Shown here one piece after another: positions 50,097 to 58,600 of a stretch of DNA of 64,000 nt; within the stretch, counting starts at the first letter, position 1; each line of letters begins with the position of its first letter. The translations under genes and the position numbers were made by a program. Location: the NCBI GenBank assembly GCA_964503335.1, contig CAZCZZ010000014.1, positions 1 to 64,000 of the forward strand, written 5' to 3'. The stretch comes from CAZCZZ01 sp964503335. GTDB taxonomy: Bacteria > Verrucomicrobiota > Kiritimatiellia > CAIVKH01. The notes beneath the pieces are model-generated. The model was given only the letters and a program-made list of their open reading frames with translations. It did not search any database and had not been told where the DNA came from.

Positions 50097-50105
50097 GCGG
50101 TTTAA
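50092..50105 (-). promoter_or_regulatory. LacI-type operator overlapping the -35 of propeller B
   Basis: GTAAAGCGGTTTAA is a CG-centred palindrome covering the -35. Its centre is 42 bp from that of the start-site operator at 50050. Confidence 0.62.
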
Positions 50106-50161
50106 CGCTTCGCGCCCAGTCGGCAGTGGAACAAGCTGGCGACAAGCTCTACAATCGCGCT

Positions 50162-50707
50162 ATGGGTCAAGTCCACGAAACCTTCAAAGGCGAGCTTCTC
50201 GAGTGGATCCGGAAGCAGACTGTCTTCTTCGTCGCTACAGCTCCGCTGGCGGAGAGCGGTCACATCAATTGCTCACCGAAGGGTGGCGACGCCTTCCGGG
50301 TCGTGGACGAAACCACGGTGGCGTATCAGGACTATACCGGGAGCGGCGCTGAAACCATCGCCCACATCCGCGAGAACGGACGCCTGGTCATCATGTTCTG
50401 CGCGTTCGACGGACCACCCCGGATCGTCCGCCTCTACGGCCAGGCCGAAGTGATCCTCCCCGCCCATCCGCAGTACGGGATGTTGGCGGTCCTGTTCCCG
50501 CGCAATCCCGGCACCCGGGCCATCATCCGGCTTCACGTCACCCGCGTCGCCGAATCCTGCGGCATGTCCGTCCCCCTCCTCGACTTCAAATCCCCCCGCC
50601 ACGACCTCGACGACTGGGCCGAAGAAAAAGGGAACGAACGCCTCCGCGACTATCGGCTGCGCAAGAACCAGCGGAGCATCGACGGACTGCCCGCGCTCGA
50701 TCCGTGA
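50162..50707 (+). CDS. PNPOx-like split-barrel flavin-binding protein
   Basis: This 181-residue protein matches the pyridoxamine-5'-phosphate oxidase-like superfamily: FFVATAPLAESGHINCSPKGGDAFRVVDE, VAYQDYTGSGAETIAHIRENGR and PPRIVRLYGQAEVI. The group binds FMN or F420. C-terminal EEKGNERLRDYRLRKNQRSIDGLPAL is typical of the FMN-binding YhbP-like subfamily. The start at 50162 is preferred over the upstream ATG because it begins the family similarity. Physiological function is unknown. Confidence 0.88.
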   Translation: MGQVHETFKGELLEWIRKQTVFFVATAPLAESGHINCSPKGGDAFRVVDETTVAYQDYTGSGAETIAHIRENGRLVIMFCAFDGPPRIVRLYGQAEVILPAHPQYGMLAVLFPRNPGTRAIIRLHVTRVAESCGMSVPLLDFKSPRHDLDDWAEEKGNERLRDYRLRKNQRSIDGLPALDP

Positions 50708-50738
50708 TATACCGACTGGCATTACGGTAGTTCACACG

Positions 50739-50799
50739 CCGCGTGGGGTCACGCGGCCTACACCAAACAGGGTGTTGTAGGCCGGGTCACCTGACCCGG
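50739..50799. repeat. Paired GTAG-hairpin element in diverging orientation (copy E)
   Basis: CCGCGTG/CACGCGG (50739-50745 with 50750-50756) is followed by CTAC (50758-50761). After 15 bp, GTAG (50777-50780) is followed by CCGGGTCA/TGACCCGG (50782-50789 with 50792-50799). The feet face each other, opposite to copies A, B and D. It lies in the 200-bp gap after the PNPOx-like gene. Confidence 0.75.
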
Positions 50800-50907
50800 C
50801 GCGGGCAATTCGGGACACCACCCCGGACGCCAGCTGTTCGAAGGGACGCATTGCCGGCATCTCCACCGACTTGACGGCGACGTATATGACCAGCAATCGT
50901 ATGCATC

Positions 50908-51150
50908 ATGCAGACAAAGCTGACACTGCGAATCGAAGACTCCTTCATCGATCGCGCTAAGGACGAAGCGGCAAAGCGCGGCAAGTCAGTTTCCGAGCTG
51001 GTTGCTGAGTTCTTTGACTCACTGGGACCATCAGCACGTATAGGATTGACCGCGTATGCGCCCATCACGTCTTCCCTGCTCGGTGTGCTGCAAAAGAAGC
51101 GATCCCGGGAAGTGGACTACAAACGTCATCTTCGGACGAAGCACTTGTGA
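50908..51150 (+). CDS. Ribbon-helix-helix-like antitoxin (DUF6364 type), apparently orphan
   Basis: This 80-residue protein begins QTKLTLRIEDSFIDRAKDEAAKRGKSVSELVAEF, a beta strand followed by two helices as in RHH/DUF6364 antitoxins. The C-terminal half (LLGVLQKKRSREVDYKRHL) is where the antitoxin would grip its toxin. Such genes normally overlap a PIN-domain toxin, but the following sequence encodes none and instead runs into the converging ankyrin gene. It is probably left from a lost toxin-antitoxin pair. Confidence 0.72.
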   Translation: MQTKLTLRIEDSFIDRAKDEAAKRGKSVSELVAEFFDSLGPSARIGLTAYAPITSSLLGVLQKKRSREVDYKRHLRTKHL

Positions 51151-51198
51151 CGGTAGCGCGTCGCTTTGCGCATGAAGTGGAGTTTCGCGTGACTTTCA

Positions 51199-52569
51199 TC
51201 ATGCCAGCACTTCATCCAGGTAGTCTTTGCCATGAGCCCGTGCGACATCTCTTGGTGTTTGACCGCGCTGGTTTTTCAGGTGTTTGTCGGCGCCCTTCGC
51301 GACAAGCAAGTGAACGAGGGCCGCGTGTCCACATGCTGCCGCTCTGTGCAGGGCAAGACATGCGTTCACATCCTGACTTTCAAGGCCACGATCAAAGAGC
51401 AGTTGAAGGATGTCTGTTCGTCCCGCGTAGAGGGCCCAGCCAAGAGCGCCAGCTTCGCCGACACGAGGGTTGGCGCCGTGATCCAGCAGCAGGCGGACCG
51501 CTTCGATTCCACGCCACCGAGCTGCAACATGAAGTGGCGCTGGCTGAAACCTGTCATTGTCGGTTCCGCAAGCATCAACATCCGCCCCCCGTTCGAGTAA
51601 AATCCGGGCCACATCCATGTTGTTGCGCTGAATCGCAAGATGAAGAGGCGATATGCATGCCCAGAATCGATCCGATCGGGGGGACGGGTCGGCTCCTGCA
51701 TCCAACAGCATGCTGGCTATATCCACGGAACCTGAGTGAGCCGCGAAGAATAGCGGCGTAACACCGTCAGCTTGCTTCTCGTCGGCACATGCGGGAGAGG
51801 CATGAATGAGCCTCAGCACTGCTACATTCTCGGCCAGCCCTGCAGCTGAAAAGATGTCGAGATCGCCATTCTGTATTCGAAGGAGTCTAGCCGCAGCCTC
51901 ATTGTCGATTTGAATGGCCACGTGAAGTGCCGTGCGACCTCTCGCGTCTCGAAGGGCGGGATTGGCGCCGCGCTCGAGCAAAATGGAAACAAGAGCGGCG
52001 CCGTCCTGCATCTCCCGATCAAGCGCGGCGTGAATCGGTGGCGAGCCATTTCGCAAGCGCCTATTTACGTCATCGGGGTGTCTGTCGAGATGGGCGATGA
52101 CTCGCTTGGTGAGTCCGGCGACCAGAAGATCGAGAAAATCGTAATCGGCTCCGGCCTTGATGAGTGCTTCAACGGCATCCTTGTGACCGTGTTTCGCTGC
52201 CGTACGCAGGGGCTGCTTTGCGGGATTACCGTTTGGGTCTGCGCCATGCTCAAGGAGCAATTCCACGAGAGGAACATGCCCACCCCAAGCCGCGAGAGAC
52301 AGCGCAGTGCAGTTTCCATGGTTCGGCCCGTGACCAAGGGCATCAACCCGTGCTCCATGCTTGAGCAGGAGTGAAACGATTTGAACCTGACCAGATCGCA
52401 GTTCTTGTCCGTCACCCGGCATGGCCAAGTGGAGCAAGGTACCATGACCATGAACTGTGTTTGCTGCGACGGACTGGTTTACAAGCATTGGGTTAGCGCC
52501 AATGATTTCAGATACAGTCGATGGATCCGCAGCTTCTATGGCTTGGATAAGTTGCCCGACTTGATTCAT
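51199..52569 (-). CDS. Ankyrin repeat protein
   Basis: This 456-residue protein is almost wholly ankyrin repeats, about 12 units of 33 residues, e.g. GHVPLVELLLEHGADPNG, GHKDAVEALIKAGADYD, GRTALHVAIQIDNEAAARLL, GSVDIASMLLDAGADPSP, NNMDVARILLERGADVDACG, GIEAVRLLLDHGANPRVG and GHAALVHLLVAKGADKHL. No signal peptide is visible, so it is probably cytoplasmic. Ankyrin proteins mediate protein contacts; the partner is unknown. A-T rich codons are more frequent than in adjacent genes, which might reflect transfer. Confidence 0.92.
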   Translation of the reverse strand: MNQVGQLIQAIEAADPSTVSEIIGANPMLVNQSVAANTVHGHGTLLHLAMPGDGQELRSGQVQIVSLLLKHGARVDALGHGPNHGNCTALSLAAWGGHVPLVELLLEHGADPNGNPAKQPLRTAAKHGHKDAVEALIKAGADYDFLDLLVAGLTKRVIAHLDRHPDDVNRRLRNGSPPIHAALDREMQDGAALVSILLERGANPALRDARGRTALHVAIQIDNEAAARLLRIQNGDLDIFSAAGLAENVAVLRLIHASPACADEKQADGVTPLFFAAHSGSVDIASMLLDAGADPSPRSDRFWACISPLHLAIQRNNMDVARILLERGADVDACGTDNDRFQPAPLHVAARWRGIEAVRLLLDHGANPRVGEAGALGWALYAGRTDILQLLFDRGLESQDVNACLALHRAAACGHAALVHLLVAKGADKHLKNQRGQTPRDVARAHGKDYLDEVLA

Positions 52570-52749
52570 TGCTTGTGATGTCGAACGTCGAGAGTGTCTG
52601 GAGGTCCTATTTGCCGGCTACTTCCGGCTCGGGCATTAGGGGTTCTGCTTTTGTGCATCTTTGTGGCAAATCCCCGTATTCCTGAATTCCTGATCTGAAC
52701 ATTGTCGAAGAGGCAGTCGCAGACCGCGGCTACAGAAGAGCAGACATCG
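52570..52749. other. Intergenic spacer with a single degenerate GTAG hairpin
   Basis: This 180-bp spacer holds a single degenerate unit ending in CTAC (52711-52733; GTAG-CCGCGGTC, TGC loop, GACTGCC on the minus strand). It lies 16 bp from the TonB-receptor stop. No gene or promoter was recognised. Confidence 0.5.
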
Positions 52750-54864
52750 CTAGATCTTGACCGCCAGTTGGACGAAAACGCTGCGTTCGTCCTGGGGGTT
52801 TTTGACGACGGACGGGGCGCGGGGCTCGGGGTCGTAGTATTCGTCGTCGAAGACGTTCTTCACAATGACGTCGAGGCGGGAATCCGTGACGAACCATGGG
52901 AGGTTGATGGCGTTGATGACGAGGTCGCAGACGACGTAGTCGTCGATCGTGTAGATCTCATCGCGATAGCTGGTATCCACCTCATCGCGCCACCGCACCA
53001 CCAAGCCGGCCGAATAGTGCTCATGGAAGGCGTACGACAGCGCCGCGTTGGCTTTATGCTCAGGGATGTCGAGGACGTCGATGAGTCCGGTCTCCGGCTG
53101 ATCCAGCTCCGAAGTCGTGTAGGTATAGTTCACAAAGCCCTTCCACGGGCCGTAGTTAAAGCTGATCTGATCCTCGAAGCCTTCCGCATCCTGCTCGCCC
53201 TTGTTCGAAATGCCGCCGACAAGCGTGGAGTCCGCGACGATGACGTCCGTGGCCTTGTTCCAGAACACCACGGCCTCGTTGCGGAAGTGTTTGCCGAGGT
53301 ACTGGTGCCAGCCGATCTCGTACGTTTCCATTTCCATGGGCTGGATGCCCGGCCCGTTCCGAAGCTCGAACACCGTGGGCTCGCGGAACGACTTTCCGTA
53401 GAGCAGCTTGAAGATCGAATCCTTCACGGGCTGCCAGACGAGTCCGCCGCGCGGAATGAAGGTACTGCCATAGCGCTCATGGTCCTCGTAGCGCGCGCCG
53501 AGCGTGGCGGTCAGCTCCTTGTCCAGCAGCTTGATCTGGTCCTGCAGGTACACGCCGGTCTTGTAGTTCGAGAACTCAGGCTGCTCCTGCTCGTCGCCGA
53601 TCGGCGGATGCACGCCATTCGTGCGCGAGAAGTTGGCTGACACCACATCGGCGTACTCATACTGAACGCCGCCGATCAGCGTGTTGTTGTCGCTGACCTG
53701 GTACGTCGCTTCGACGAGTCCGACCTGCTTCTGGGATCCGTCGCTGTCCTTGTTGCTGTAGAAGCCGCGATAGTCCTCGATGTCTTCAGGTGTGGCACCC
53801 ACCGTGATCTCGTCGCCCGTGTCGGGGTCGATCAACGGTCCCTCTCCCTCCGTATGATTGCCCCAGAACTTCTCGGTGTAGTAGCGGTACTCGGCCTTCA
53901 CATCGAGTTTGTCATCCAGGAGGTCGTCCAACCGGTAGCCGACGTAGGAAAGCCACAGTTCGCGATAGTCCTCGCCGTCGTTGTAGTCCCACTGGATGCC
54001 GGACGTGCCCCGCCCCGTGGTGTTGCGATAGTACTCCACGCCCGCATAGAGGCCCCGGTTCTCGAGGTAGAGGCTGAATGGAATCGCATCCTCCTCGCTG
54101 TCGTATCCCGTATCCTTCGGCAAGGTCCTGTAGCTGTTGTTCTCGGCGGAGGGCGACGCTTCCGCGGTGTCGGACAGGTAGTCCGAGAAGTCCTGGCCTT
54201 CGGACTTATACAAACCGAAGGAACCACTGATCTTGAAGTCGTTCGTCTTGTAGCCGAATACGACGGACGCCTCGCGCGTGTTCCAGCTGCCGTAGGACGC
54301 GAGCAGCTCAACGCCCTGCACGTCGTCAGCGGACTTCGTGATGATGTTGATGACGCCGGCCACGGCGTTGGCTCCGTACAGGGCCGAGCCCGGGCCTGCG
54401 ATGATTTCGACCTGCTTGATGTTGTGCGTGCGGAACTGGTTGGAGATGAAGGTCTCGCCCGCAATGAGGTTGTTCATCTCGCGGCCGTTGACGAGGATGA
54501 GGCTCTGCGAGAACGGACCTATGAAGCCTCGCTGGCCGCCCTCCAGGAAGAAGTGCGGATTCACCACGTCCACGCCGGGAACAAGCCGCAGCACATCTTC
54601 AAGGTCACGCAGGCCGAGGCTTTCAATTTGCTCCTGCGTGATGACGTAAACTGTTGCAGGCGCAATGTCTGTGGTCTCTTCGATCTTCGACGCCGTGGTG
54701 GTCGTGACGTCGAACAACTCCTCGATGGAAAGCGATAGCAGGTCGTCCACATCCTCGGCCGCGGCCCGGGCGTTCGCGCACAACCCGGCGGATGCGAGGA
54801 GGATCAGGGACAGGGCAAAGGCTCGCCCGACGGGCGGACAACGGCAAGTTGAGTCATGACTCAT
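52750..54864 (-). CDS. TonB-dependent outer-membrane receptor
   Basis: This 704-residue protein starts at 54864 after a GAGG site, with a signal peptide (FALSLILLASAGLCANARA). LLSLSIEELFDVTTTTASK is the TonB-box-containing start of the plug; SLGLRDLEDVLRLVPGVDV, VNGREMNNLIAGETF, VEIIAGPGSALYGANAVAGVINIITK are plug motifs. The remaining 480 residues form the 22-strand barrel ending in FVQLAVKI. The N-terminal sequence is of the type often found beside YfiR-family and hybrid kinase genes; that gene group is divergent here. Ligand is unknown. Confidence 0.93.
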   Translation of the reverse strand: MSHDSTCRCPPVGRAFALSLILLASAGLCANARAAAEDVDDLLSLSIEELFDVTTTTASKIEETTDIAPATVYVITQEQIESLGLRDLEDVLRLVPGVDVVNPHFFLEGGQRGFIGPFSQSLILVNGREMNNLIAGETFISNQFRTHNIKQVEIIAGPGSALYGANAVAGVINIITKSADDVQGVELLASYGSWNTREASVVFGYKTNDFKISGSFGLYKSEGQDFSDYLSDTAEASPSAENNSYRTLPKDTGYDSEEDAIPFSLYLENRGLYAGVEYYRNTTGRGTSGIQWDYNDGEDYRELWLSYVGYRLDDLLDDKLDVKAEYRYYTEKFWGNHTEGEGPLIDPDTGDEITVGATPEDIEDYRGFYSNKDSDGSQKQVGLVEATYQVSDNNTLIGGVQYEYADVVSANFSRTNGVHPPIGDEQEQPEFSNYKTGVYLQDQIKLLDKELTATLGARYEDHERYGSTFIPRGGLVWQPVKDSIFKLLYGKSFREPTVFELRNGPGIQPMEMETYEIGWHQYLGKHFRNEAVVFWNKATDVIVADSTLVGGISNKGEQDAEGFEDQISFNYGPWKGFVNYTYTTSELDQPETGLIDVLDIPEHKANAALSYAFHEHYSAGLVVRWRDEVDTSYRDEIYTIDDYVVCDLVINAINLPWFVTDSRLDVIVKNVFDDEYYDPEPRAPSVVKNPQDERSVFVQLAVKI

Positions 54865-54884
54865 GCGGCACCTCACTGCTTTTT

Positions 54885-54907
54885 GTGACGGCACGCCCTG
54901 CCGTCAC
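54885..54907. other. Hairpin in the receptor/YfiR divergent spacer
   Basis: GTGACGGCA/TGCCGTCAC (54885-54893 with 54899-54907) is a perfect 9-bp stem with a 5-nt loop, upstream of the receptor start. No GTAG foot is present, so it was not counted with the repeat family, although the ACGGCA stem resembles copy D. Confidence 0.5.
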
Positions 54908-55015
54908 GCCCTTGATTGCGAGCATGGTAGATTCGACACGGCCAGAGGTCAACTTCACTCCCTCTTCCGCCGTTTCGTTGACTGGATGATAGACTCGGCA
55001 TTAGAATGACATCAC

Positions 55016-55624
55016 ATGAAGGGCACGTCTGGTCACCGGCTGCAGATGAGCACGGCGCTCATCCTGATCGTCTGTCTCCTGGGCGGAGCAACTGCTTTCG
55101 CGCAGTCGTCCGACGTGGATGGAGCAAGCCGCAAATATTCCGTCATGGCGGCCTTCCTTTACAACTTCATGTCCTTCGTCGAGTGGCCCGCCAATGCACA
55201 GACCGCCGAAGGCCCCATGACCATCGGCATCCTCGGCAGGGATCCGTTCGGCAACGCAGCCGAGGCCATCGAGCGCAAGAAGGTGGATGGCCGAACGATC
55301 CGCTTCAGGCACTTTCAGCGCATCGAGGAGCTGGAACCTACGCACATCCTCTTCATCGCGCAGGAAGAAGCCGCGCGGATGCCGGAAATCCTCGCCGTGC
55401 TTCAGGGTCGTCCGGTACTGACCTGCAGCGAGCACGAAGCGTTCACCCGCGAAGGCGGCATGGTCCGGTTCTTCGAGGTTTCGGAGAAGGCGCCGGATGA
55501 TGGCGAACAGAAGCGGCTGCGCCTTGAGATCAACGAAACCGCGGCCCGCGACGCGAACATCACCATCCGCTCCAAACTGCTTCGGCTCGCAACGGTCGTA
55601 ACGCATCCGGCGCCCCAGCAGTAA
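55016..55624 (+). CDS. YfiR-family periplasmic protein (DUF4154)
   Basis: This 202-residue protein has a signal peptide (TALILIVCLLGGATAFA) and the DUF4154 domain: YSVMAAFLYNFMSFVEWP, MTIGILGRDPFG, THILFIAQEEAARMPEIL, VLTCSEHEAFTREGGMVRFF, RLRLEINETAARDANITIRSKLLRLA. In Pseudomonas, YfiR is a periplasmic inhibitor of a membrane-bound diguanylate cyclase. Here it is 1 bp ahead of a hybrid histidine kinase and so probably acts on that sensor instead. The start at 55016 has a weak ribosome site; ATG 55046 is an alternative. Confidence 0.9.
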   Translation: MKGTSGHRLQMSTALILIVCLLGGATAFAQSSDVDGASRKYSVMAAFLYNFMSFVEWPANAQTAEGPMTIGILGRDPFGNAAEAIERKKVDGRTIRFRHFQRIEELEPTHILFIAQEEAARMPEILAVLQGRPVLTCSEHEAFTREGGMVRFFEVSEKAPDDGEQKRLRLEINETAARDANITIRSKLLRLATVVTHPAPQQ

Positions 55625-55625
55625 T

Positions 55626-58600
55626 ATGAACTTCCGCGCGCTATCGATTGAGCAGAAACTGACCCTGGTCGTCGTGGCGACAACCGCGGCCGCGCTCTTC
55701 CTCGCATCCTCCGTCCTGATCACGCGCCACGCGTTGACCACCGAAAGCCAGCTCGTCGAGGACCTCGACACGCTCGCCCAGATCGTCGGCAACAACAGCA
55801 AGGCCGCACTGTCCTTCGGCGACGCGCAGGACGCGGCGGAAGTGCTCGACGCCCTGAAGGACAAGCCGAACCTGCTCGCGGCCTGCCTCTACACCACGAC
55901 CGGCGAGATCCTTGCGACCTACCGCAGCCCGCAACTCGAGACCGGCTTCACGTTCCCGGATCCGGGACCGGACGGCGAACACCGCGGTGAGCACGACATG
56001 ATCCTTTTCCGGCGCGTCATCCAGAACAACGACTCGGTCGGGACACTCTTCTTCAAGGCGGACCTGATTCCCCTGCAGGCCATGATCCGCAGGCATATCA
56101 CGTGGGCCACCGTGATGACGCTGGTTTCCATTCTCCTGGCATCACTCCTCGCGTCACGCCTGCAGCACGTCATCCTCGGACAGGTCAACCGCGTGGTCGA
56201 TCTCGCCCACGCCGTGGCGGCGGGCGACCTGCCCGAAGCGATCCCCGTCGATCGCGAGGACGAGATCGGCAAGCTGCAGCAGTCGTTCAACCAGATCGTC
56301 GACACGGCACGCGACATCGTGCAGCAGGCCCAGACGCTTGCGCGTGGCGATTACTCCATCACCATCAAGCCCCGGTCATCCAAGGACGAACTCAGCCACG
56401 CGCTCGTAAAGATGACCGAGGCGCTGAAGAGCTTCCACGAGCAGAGCGAGAACCAGAACTGGCTCAAGAGCGCGCTGAGCGAACTGCATAACCGCGTCCG
56501 CGGCGAGCAGGACCTCGGCATCCTCAACCACGACATCCTGTCGTCCCTGGCCGGCCACCTCGACGCCCAGATCGGCTCGATCTTCCTCACGGCGGAGGAC
56601 CGCACGTTGAAATACGCCGCAGGCTATGCGCTGCGCGGCGGAGCCCGTTGCGCGCCGGTGTTCAAGTTCGGCGAAGGGCTCGTGGGCCAGGCCGCCGAAA
56701 GCCGCTCCATCCTTTTTGTGAAGCCTCCGTTCGATCAGCCGGACCTCGTCATTTCAACAGGCTTCGTGGATCTGAAACCGGCCGAGATCGCGCTGGTGCC
56801 TCTCATCCGCGAGCACGAAGTGATCGGTGTCCTTGAGATGGGCAAGGTCACCCCGTTTACGCATACCCAGCGCGAGCTCATGCGCCTCGCCGGTGAAACC
56901 GCCGCGATCGCCATCCATTCCGCGCAGGCGCGCCAGAAGCTCAACGAGCTGCTCTCGCGCACCCAGCAACAGTCCTTCGAACTCCAGAAGCAGCAGGGCA
57001 TCCTGCAGGAACAGTATGTCGCGCTGGAAGACCGCAACGTTCTCCTGGAACAGCAGAAGCAGGAGATCCATCGAAAGAACCGCGAGCTGGAAATCACGCG
57101 GCTGGACCTCGAACGCAAGGCGCGCGAACTGGAGTTGGCGAGCCAATACAAGTCGGAGTTCCTCGCCAATGTATCGCACGAGTTGAGGACGCCGCTGAAC
57201 AGCCTCCTGATCCTCAGTCGGCTCCTGATGGAGAACAAGGATGGGAACCTCAGCGAGAAGCAGACGGAATTCGCGCGCACGATCAATAAGTCCGGCTCGG
57301 ATCTCCTCGCCTTGATCAACGACATCCTGGACCTGTCGAAGGTTGAGGCCGGAAAGATGGAGTTCAAGATCGAGGAAGCGAGCGTCCCGGACATCTGCGC
57401 GGGCCTCGAATCGACTTTCCGCCACGTCGCCGAGCAGAAGGGCCTGGCCTTCTTCATCGTCCTCGAACCAGAGGCGCCGCGGAAAATCCGCACCGATGTC
57501 CACCGCGTGAACCAGATTCTCCGCAACCTGTTGTCCAATGCCTTCAAGTTCACGCATCAGGGCAGCGTCACCGTGCGTGTGTTCAGGGCGGACCGGACGG
57601 AACATCCGGGCTCGGGCGATGCCATCGGCTTCGCCGTGCGCGATTCGGGCATCGGGATTCCAGCCGACAAGCAGGCGGCGGTCTTCAGCGCATTCACGCA
57701 GGCCGATGGCACCACAAGCCGCGAATACGGGGGCACGGGCCTCGGCCTCAGCATCTCCCGCGAGCTCGCCATCCACATGGGCGGCGATATCACGCTGCAG
57801 AGCGGCGACGCACACGGCAGCACATTCACGCTGGTGCTCCCCATCGAGTGTCAGCTTACAGCCATCGCCGAAACGCCGGTCCTCGTGAACAGGGCCGAAG
57901 CCGTCGGCGGGCGTCCTCCCACCATCGCATCGGCAAGTGCAACGGATGATTCACCCGGCGGTGACCGACCCACGATCCTGCTGATCGAGGACGATGCCCG
58001 CTTTGCGGAGACGACGGTCGATATTGCGCGCAAAGCCGGCTGGAGCTGCCTCATCGCGGCTACGGGTGAAGAAGGCGTGAAGAAGGCTGCGGAACGAGCC
58101 CCTACCGGTATCCTGCTCGACGTCATGCTCCCGGACATCGACGGTCATGAGGTCTTGCGACAGCTGAAGGAAGATCCCGCTACGCGCCATATTCCCGTTC
58201 ACGTCATCAGCGCGCTGGAACGCGATCCGCAGATGATCCGCGAAGGCGCCATTGGATTTCTCACGAAGCCGGCCTCGAAGGAGCAAATCGAGGCGGCGCT
58301 CGGCCGTGTGCGACATATCGCCGGAAAGCAAAGCCGGCGACTGCTCATCATCGAGGACAACGTGGACGAAGCCAACTCCGTGGCAGGCCTGATTGAGCAT
58401 GATGAAGTCGGCGTTTCGATCGTCCACACCGGGCGTGGCGCGCTCGAGGAACTGCAGAAGCAGAAGTTTGACTGCATCATCCTGGACCTCGGCCTGACCG
58501 ACATGTCCGGGTTCGATGTGCTGGACCGCATCGTGCATGAGCGGAACGGCGCCTATACACCGGTCATCGTGCACACGGGACGCGACCTGACCCGCGCCGA

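Noticed and set aside
51147..51761. Long plus-strand frame after the antitoxin-like gene, which could be its toxin
   Set aside because: It lies antisense to the ankyrin gene, has no PIN or other toxin motifs, and its composition fits a shadow frame.
54885..54907. Perfect hairpin as another copy of the GTAG family
   Set aside because: There is no GTAG foot and no partner hairpin, so it was listed only as a hairpin.
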